Below, piece after piece: positions 5,668 to 10,777 of a DNA stretch of 10,777 nt (positions are counted from its first letter, which is position 1; every line of letters begins with the position of its first letter). The notes below the pieces were generated by a model. That model was not told where the DNA came from. It made no database searches and saw only the letters and a program-made list of their open reading frames with translations. The position numbers and the translations under genes were made by a program. This stretch comes from Ignavibacteria bacterium (lineage in GTDB: Bacteria > Bacteroidota > Ignavibacteria > Ignavibacteriales > Melioribacteraceae): positions 1-10,777 of the forward strand of contig DAIEQP010000247.1 of NCBI GenBank assembly GCA_027347805.1, written 5' to 3'.

Positions 5668-7347
5668 ATGCAGCAAACAGATAACATTGCGGCTCTCAGA
5701 AATTTCTCGGCTCTTGTTGATTTTAGCAACCTCATCAATTCAACACTAGATCTTCATTTTACTCTAAATAATATTTTGCTTACATGTTTTGGTAAATTTC
5801 ATACAACCAAAGGATTAATTGCATTATTAAATGAGGAGAAGGTTTTTATTGTTAAAACATCCAAAGGATTTTCAAACGAAGCACTGAAAACGTTCCCACA
5901 TATAACCTCGGATAATTATGATTCGAGTGAAAATCTTGCAGATTTTATGGCTACAAATAAACTGCAGATTTACCAGGAAATTAAATCAACTGAAGGGCTT
6001 AAAGGTCTGATATTACTGGGGACCCGCCTTACTAATAAAATATATGATGAAGAAGATATAAGTTTTTTAAGAACAATTATAAACGTTGGAGCTACCGCTG
6101 TAGAAAATTCGATTGCCGTTGAACGACTAAAAAAAGTTAACCGGGATCTGGATTCAAAAGTAAATCAGTTAAGCTCACTTTTCGATTTGAGCAAGGAATT
6201 CGGTGGAGTACTTCAAGAAGAAAAAATCAGCAAACTTCTTGTCTACTCGTTAATCGGCCAGATGTTAGTTTCAAAGTATGCAATTGTTTCTTGTTCTGGC
6301 GGTAATGTTAAATTTCTCGAGAATAGATTTGATGAACAAAATTTAAGAATAGCATTCAAAAACTGCGATGCGGATAATTTTATCGATGTTTTGGTAAGTG
6401 CTGAGCTTATTGGTGCTTTTATGCCTTTTGCCGAAGCTGGAGTTGAATTAATTGTTCCGATGAAAATTAACAATGAAACGAAGGGACTGATTTTACTCGG
6501 CAAGAGAAAAAGTGAGTTGGGTTATTCAAAATCCGATGTTGAGTTTGTTGCTTCTGTCGGAAGTCTTGCTATTATTTCTTTAGAGAATGCAAGACTATTC
6601 AAAGAAACTCTTGAAAAGCAGCGGCTTGAAAAAGATCTTGAAACTGCAAGGAATATTCAAAATAATTTATTGCCTAAAAGCATACCTAAATTTTCCAACT
6701 TTGAAATTGCTGCCTTTAATAAATCTGCTAAAATGGTTGGGGGCGATTATTACGATATCGTTAAACTTGATAATAATCAATTACTATTTGCAATCGCTGA
6801 TGTTTCGGGAAAAGGAGTTCCAGCAGCATTACTAATGGCAAATATTCAGGCATTTTTGAAATCGATTTGTAAAATGAAGCTTCCTCTTTCTGAAGCAACA
6901 AATTTATTGAATGACCTGGTTGCTGAAAATACAACGAACGGGAGTTTTATCACATTTTTCTGGGGTGTGATTGATAATGAAAAAAGAGAATTAACATACA
7001 CGAATGCTGGGCATAATCCTCCTTTGTTGATAAGAAATGGGCAAATAACAAAATTGAAAAAAGGTGGAATGATACTTGGTGTTTTACCAACAATGATTCC
7101 ATATCTTTCTGAAGAAATTCAGCTTGAGAGCAATGACGCATTGGTTTTATTCACTGATGGAATTACTGAAGCAATGAATAAAAAGTGGGAGGAATTCAGC
7201 GATGAAAGACTTGAGACTTTATCGATTGAACTTTCCGGTTTTGATGCCGCTAAAATATTAAATGAAATTAAAATGAATGTTGATAATTTTACTCATGGTG
7301 CAGAACAATCTGACGATATAACATGTCTGGTGATAAAGGTAAAATAA
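5668..7347 (+). CDS. Soluble double-GAF SpoIIE/RsbU-type PP2C phosphatase (phosphatase 2)
   Basis: A 559-residue protein without membrane segments, so a cytosolic sensor phosphatase. Two GAF-like domains (about 16-150 and 168-308; the pair ends with similar helices, AVENSIAVERL and SLENARLFKETL) are joined by a short charged helix. A linker helix containing LEKDLETARNIQNNLLP (320-336) leads into the SpoIIE/PP2C domain (about 340-558). Catalytic motifs are intact: GGDYYD (358-363), DVSGKG (378-383), NAGHNPP (446-452), TDGITEA (496-502) and SDDIT (548-552). GAF domains bind small molecules or sense redox or gases in other proteins; no cysteine cluster or haem signature stands out here, so the ligand is unknown. 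The ATG is one base after the kinase stop and the stop touches the next gene's ATG, so it is embedded in the operon. Its likely substrate is the phosphorylated STAS protein at 4873 and perhaps the one at 401. Confidence 0.95.
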   Translation: MQQTDNIAALRNFSALVDFSNLINSTLDLHFTLNNILLTCFGKFHTTKGLIALLNEEKVFIVKTSKGFSNEALKTFPHITSDNYDSSENLADFMATNKLQIYQEIKSTEGLKGLILLGTRLTNKIYDEEDISFLRTIINVGATAVENSIAVERLKKVNRDLDSKVNQLSSLFDLSKEFGGVLQEEKISKLLVYSLIGQMLVSKYAIVSCSGGNVKFLENRFDEQNLRIAFKNCDADNFIDVLVSAELIGAFMPFAEAGVELIVPMKINNETKGLILLGKRKSELGYSKSDVEFVASVGSLAIISLENARLFKETLEKQRLEKDLETARNIQNNLLPKSIPKFSNFEIAAFNKSAKMVGGDYYDIVKLDNNQLLFAIADVSGKGVPAALLMANIQAFLKSICKMKLPLSEATNLLNDLVAENTTNGSFITFFWGVIDNEKRELTYTNAGHNPPLLIRNGQITKLKKGGMILGVLPTMIPYLSEEIQLESNDALVLFTDGITEAMNKKWEEFSDERLETLSIELSGFDAAKILNEIKMNVDNFTHGAEQSDDITCLVIKVK

Positions 7348-9906
7348 ATGAATTCTTTTAGAAGATATTTATCGGAAAATAAATTTCGCCTTATTACTAT
7401 CCTAACTATTCTGCTTGCTGTTTACAGCCTTCTAAATCTATATTTTATTCTTGAAGTTACATCCCAGTCGAATGATGAATGCCTATGGGCTCCAATCAAA
7501 ACTTCTGATGGGAAAGGATATATAGAATTTCAAATGGTGAAACAGGGTGGGGTTTCATGGAATGCTGGAATTCGTGATAAAGACAAATTGATTGCAATTG
7601 ATGGAGTGAAAACTTACAACACTGTAGTTGCTTCAAATATTTTGGATGCGGTTAGATCCGGAGATTATGCGAGCTATACAGTTCAGCGAGGAGATAAAAT
7701 TTTTGACACTAAGGTTGAAGTTAAAAAGCTTATCAACATTCTTGGATTTGCATATTGGCTGCTTGCATTTATATGGTTAATTGTAGGTTATATTGTTTTT
7801 ATTGCAAAGCCGGAGGGGAAAACGCAATTAGCTTTTTATGCTATTGGAATAGCCTTAATTCTTTTTACAAGTAATAATTTTTTATACCGTGGCAACCTGC
7901 AGAAGAATCCCATTTTTACATCATTCCCATTATTGTTATTTATTAATTCACTTTACTTTGTTGGTGCCATCTATATCCCTTTTACTATTGCAAATTTCTT
8001 TACCCAGTTTCCAAAACCATATTTATTTGCTTCAAATAAATGGTTCAGAACTTTTCTTCATATTACACCTCTAGCTCTTGCAGGTATTACTTTTCTTACG
8101 GTTATATTTGGCGTTATGAATAAAAAGGGGGATGGTTTTTTTAACCCTCTTGTATTTACGTTAATATTTCTGGCAGCATCCGGATTTATAGCCGGATTAA
8201 TATTTCTTTCGGTTAGTTATCGCAGAATGAAAGAGAAACGGGATAAAATTCCGATACTCATCATTTTAATTACTTATAAAATAAGCGTTGTAGCAATTAT
8301 TTATAACTACTTTATTGCGGGACAAATAGCCGGTTCAATTTTCAATAACCCGATATTATTTACCCCAATAGTTTTGGTAGCATTATTACCAATTGCATTC
8401 GGCTACACAATATTCAGGTATTCAATTCTTGATATTAGTGAAGTTGTAAAAGTAGGAATTTTATACGGATCGGCTACTCTTGCACTTGCTGCAATTTATT
8501 TCTTTATCATTTATGTGATTGGAAGAGGCGTAGGAACAGCGCTGAGCGAAGATTACCAGGGTATTATTTCCGGTGTCGTATTTGTCCTATTTGCTGTTGG
8601 TTTTCAATCTACAAAAGATCGATTCCAGGATTTAATAACCGGGAAATTTTATCCCGAACAATTTGCTTTTCAGAAAGTTCTAGTAAGATTCAGTAATGAT
8701 GTCTCTGCAATCGTCGGATCCGATAATATTTTGGAATGGACCAAAAATATTTTTGTCTCTTCACTTAAAATTCAACAATTCGGAATTATGCTTCCACTAA
8801 ACAATAAAAATGAATATCATCTAGTGAAGGGGCATGGATTTAAAAACGATACTCTCTGTTATGTAGATCATGATTATAAAATCAATGAGGCTGTGATAAA
8901 TCAAATATTATCTGAAAAAAATACTGTAATTGAGAGACAGGAATTCCAGAATGTTTTGGGAACTCAGGCATCCAAATTTATTGATGAAAACATTTTTACA
9001 TTGATACCAATTGTGTTAAACTCACGAATACTTGGATTAATGCTTTTGGGATTAAAAAGAAGCGGCGGCCAATTTGCCGGGAGAGATTTAGAAATGTTAT
9101 TTGCTGCATCAAAGCAAATTGCTGTTGCACTTGAAAATGCCAGGTTATACGAATCGGAAACAGAAAAAAAGAAGTTGGAACATGATCTTTCTAATGCCAG
9201 AAAAATACAGGGTACACTACTGCCGCGAGAAATTCCCAAATTTCCGCAATTTGAAATTTCAGGAGTTATGATTCCGGCCCAGCATGTTGGCGGTGATTAC
9301 TTCGATGTAATAAAGTTATCAGATCATGAAGCAATTGTAGTTGTTGGGGATGTTTCAGGCAAAGGATTAAGTGCAGCCTTATATATGTCTAAACTGCAAA
9401 CAATGATCAGGCTTTATTGTTCAAATGGAAGGACTCCAAAAGAAATTTTGATAGAAGCTAATAAACACTTGTATTCCGATCTTGAAAAAAATTATTTCAT
9501 AACAGTTTCAATCGCTTTGTTTGATATTGAAAAACAAACAGTTAACCTTTGCCGTGCCGGGCATCCGCCTTTTATTTTAATTCGAGATGGGAAAAGTGAT
9601 TTAATATTGCCGGCCGGAATTGGTCTCGGGTTGGATAAAGGTGATGCTTTTATCTCCACGCTTGAGGAAAAAGAAATCAAAATTAAATCGGGCGATTTAT
9701 TTGCCATTTACTCTGATGGTGTTACAGAAGCGATGAATGAAAAACATGAAGAGTTTGGCGAACAAAAGTTTATTGATTCTCTTATAAATAACAGGGAATT
9801 GGGATTAAATTTTCTAAAGGAAAAAACTCTCAATGAGCTAAATCAATTCTGCGGGAAAACACAACAGCATGATGACATAACATTGGTGCTTGTTAAGGTT
9901 TTATAG
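7348..9906 (+). CDS. PDZ-like / multi-TM / GAF / SpoIIE PP2C phosphatase (phosphatase 3)
   Basis: The largest protein of the operon (852 residues). A first membrane segment (14-36) is followed by a PDZ-like domain (about 45-125) with the typical GGVSWNAGIRDKDKLIAIDG core, which should lie outside the cytoplasm. About nine further hydrophobic segments follow (roughly 131-153, 158-177, 194-218, 235-257, 266-289, 301-325, 334-357, 367-392, 403-420). Then come a short DRFQDLITGKFYPE stretch, a GAF domain (about 445-600), a linker helix ending ARKIQGTLLP (617-626) and a SpoIIE/PP2C domain (633-852). Catalytic motifs are complete: GGDYFD (648-653), DVSGKG (668-673), RAGHPP (736-741), SDGVTEA (789-795) and HDDIT (841-845). 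The TM1-PDZ-TM layout recalls the N-terminus of ComP-type sensor kinases, here attached to a phosphatase. The ATG follows the previous stop with no gap and has a modest AAAGG about eight bases upstream. It is the last gene before the terminator at 9932-9968. Confidence 0.94.
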   Translation: MNSFRRYLSENKFRLITILTILLAVYSLLNLYFILEVTSQSNDECLWAPIKTSDGKGYIEFQMVKQGGVSWNAGIRDKDKLIAIDGVKTYNTVVASNILDAVRSGDYASYTVQRGDKIFDTKVEVKKLINILGFAYWLLAFIWLIVGYIVFIAKPEGKTQLAFYAIGIALILFTSNNFLYRGNLQKNPIFTSFPLLLFINSLYFVGAIYIPFTIANFFTQFPKPYLFASNKWFRTFLHITPLALAGITFLTVIFGVMNKKGDGFFNPLVFTLIFLAASGFIAGLIFLSVSYRRMKEKRDKIPILIILITYKISVVAIIYNYFIAGQIAGSIFNNPILFTPIVLVALLPIAFGYTIFRYSILDISEVVKVGILYGSATLALAAIYFFIIYVIGRGVGTALSEDYQGIISGVVFVLFAVGFQSTKDRFQDLITGKFYPEQFAFQKVLVRFSNDVSAIVGSDNILEWTKNIFVSSLKIQQFGIMLPLNNKNEYHLVKGHGFKNDTLCYVDHDYKINEAVINQILSEKNTVIERQEFQNVLGTQASKFIDENIFTLIPIVLNSRILGLMLLGLKRSGGQFAGRDLEMLFAASKQIAVALENARLYESETEKKKLEHDLSNARKIQGTLLPREIPKFPQFEISGVMIPAQHVGGDYFDVIKLSDHEAIVVVGDVSGKGLSAALYMSKLQTMIRLYCSNGRTPKEILIEANKHLYSDLEKNYFITVSIALFDIEKQTVNLCRAGHPPFILIRDGKSDLILPAGIGLGLDKGDAFISTLEEKEIKIKSGDLFAIYSDGVTEAMNEKHEEFGEQKFIDSLINNRELGLNFLKEKTLNELNQFCGKTQQHDDITLVLVKVL

Positions 9907-9931
9907 TAATCACGACTAAATTTCTGAAAAT

Positions 9932-9968
9932 AAAAAACCCTGATAGAATTTCTACCAGGGTTTTTTTT
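9932..9968. terminator. Bidirectional intrinsic terminator between the operon and secF
   Basis: CCCTG (9938-9942) pairs with CAGGG (9956-9960); after one A/C mismatch the stem continues with TAG/CTA and a small A/T-rich loop. It is flanked by six A (9932-9937) and eight T (9961-9968), which also pair and extend the stem, so it can end transcription from both sides. It lies about 25 bases after the phosphatase 3 stop and about 25 bases beyond the convergent secF stop. Confidence 0.9.
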
Positions 9969-9992
9969 ATTTCTCAATTCGTAACGTTATTA

Positions 9993-10777
9993 CTAGAATT
10001 CAATTTTCCTTTTTGTGCGATGAGCTACTTCAAGAACAAATGCGCTAGCGATAAACACGGAGGAATAAGTTCCAGTGATCATACCAATAAATAATGCAAA
10101 GGCAAATCCTCTTAAAACTTCACCACCAAAGAACAATAAAACTATAATTGAGATCATAACTGTGAAAACAGTAATGATTGTTCTGCTCATAGTTCTATTA
10201 ATAGCGTGATTCATATTTTCTTCAATTGAAAGAGATTTATGAATTTTCATTTGTTCACGAACTCTATCGAACACAATAACTGTATCGTTTGTAGAATAAC
10301 CAACCAAAGTAAGGAAGGCCGCCACAACTGTAACTGTGAATTCAAGATTTAGTGCAGGAATTACGCCGTATAGAGCGGCAAAAATTCCAAGTGTAAGTAA
10401 TACGTCATGGAATAATGCTATAACTTCTCCGAAAGCAAATGCAAATTTAAAGCGGAATCCAAGATAAATTAAAATTGCGCCAAGAGAGATAATAACAGCC
10501 CAAATAGTATTACGTTTTAATTCGTTTCCTACTTTTGGTCCAACTTTATCTTCCTTAACAACCATGAAATTGTTGTCTTTGAATTTTTCAGCAAGATTAT
10601 TTTTAATCATATCTCCAATTCTCAACGGAACAACAACAGCTGTGCTAGTTGGATCTGCTGAAAGTTTGGAAGCTTGCTGATAACCTGCTTTAAATAATTT
10701 ATCCACCATTAAAGTTGCTGTATCTGAAGTAGCAAAATTATATGTAATGGAATATAAAGATGAATCAATTAATGTCT
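9993..10777 (-). CDS. secF: Protein translocase subunit SecF, C-terminal part (cut by right window edge)
   Basis: SecF, with SecD, uses the proton-motive force to help SecYEG move proteins across the inner membrane. About 260 codons are visible and the frame stays open to base 10777, so the gene begins outside the window; the ATG at 10709 is internal. Counting from that Met, the extracytoplasmic P1 end leads into VGPKVGNELKRNT (56-68), and five membrane segments follow (about 68-86, 95-118, 124-146, 177-196, 200-226). The family signature GYSTNDTVIVFDRVRE (137-152), with its conserved Asn-Asp, lies at the end of the third of these, and the protein ends in a basic tail (HRTKRKIEF). The missing upstream part should hold the first membrane segment; a SecD fusion or an adjacent secD cannot be excluded. 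It is convergent with the sigma operon and shares its terminator; I see no functional link. Confidence 0.96.
   Translation of the reverse strand, partial: TLIDSSLYSITYNFATSDTATLMVDKLFKAGYQQASKLSADPTSTAVVVPLRIGDMIKNNLAEKFKDNNFMVVKEDKVGPKVGNELKRNTIWAVIISLGAILIYLGFRFKFAFAFGEVIALFHDVLLTLGIFAALYGVIPALNLEFTVTVVAAFLTLVGYSTNDTVIVFDRVREQMKIHKSLSIEENMNHAINRTMSRTIITVFTVMISIIVLLFFGGEVLRGFAFALFIGMITGTYSSVFIASAFVLEVAHRTKRKIEF

Noticed and set aside
960..9906. Horizontal transfer of the operon as an island
   Set aside because: No tRNA, integrase, direct repeats or change in base composition by eye at either border; the flanking genes purA and secF are ordinary core genes of similar composition.
10640..10777. 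SecF starting at the ATG at 10709
   Set aside because: The frame is open beyond that ATG to the window edge and the upstream residues are SecF-like extracytoplasmic sequence; the first membrane segment would be missing, so the real start is outside the window.
9907..10777. Functional link between secF and the envelope-sensing phosphatase
   Set aside because: The genes are convergent and separated by a bidirectional terminator; proximity alone does not support a link.

Overview
The window is AT-rich (roughly two thirds A+T by eye) bacterial DNA with tightly packed genes and no mobile element, RNA gene or CRISPR array that I can see. The gene content (an ECF sigma factor, STAS antagonists and several GAF/SpoIIE phosphatases between purA and secF), the AT-rich code and patchy Shine-Dalgarno use suggest the Bacteroidota/Chlorobi/Ignavibacteria part of the tree, possibly Ignavibacteria. 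That placement is inference from style and not from a marker search.

Layout. 1-324 (-): 5' part of purA (adenylosuccinate synthetase), running off the left edge. 346-378: a strong hairpin with a T tract on the minus strand, sitting between a small STAS-domain gene (401-742, -) and purA. 743-959: a divergent promoter region with a sigma-70-like promoter on each strand, and an additional ECF-type motif abutting the start of the sigma gene. 960-9906 (+): seven co-directional genes with gaps of 0 to 18 bases, clearly one operon: an ECF sigma factor, an unrecognised membrane-anchored protein, a multi-TM GAF-SpoIIE phosphatase, a STAS antagonist, an RsbW/SpoIIAB-type kinase, a soluble GAF-GAF-SpoIIE phosphatase, and a large PDZ/multi-TM/GAF/SpoIIE phosphatase. 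9932-9968: a bidirectional terminator. 9993-10777 (-): C-terminal part of SecF, convergent with the operon and cut by the right edge.

How the genes fit together. The operon encodes every class of part in a partner-switching pathway: a kinase that phosphorylates the STAS antagonist, the antagonist with an intact acceptor serine, and three PP2C phosphatases that could each dephosphorylate it. The phosphatases share the catalytic module and the linker helix feeding it, but carry three different sensory front ends (integral membrane plus GAF; cytosolic double GAF; extracytoplasmic PDZ-like plus multi-TM plus GAF). This looks like a fan-in node where membrane, cytosolic and envelope signals converge on one antagonist/kinase pair. 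The first gene is an ECF sigma factor and not a sigma-B type factor, and its immediate neighbour is not a recognisable anti-sigma factor, so the real output of the switch is the main open question. The divergent second STAS protein may be an additional client of the same kinase and phosphatases.
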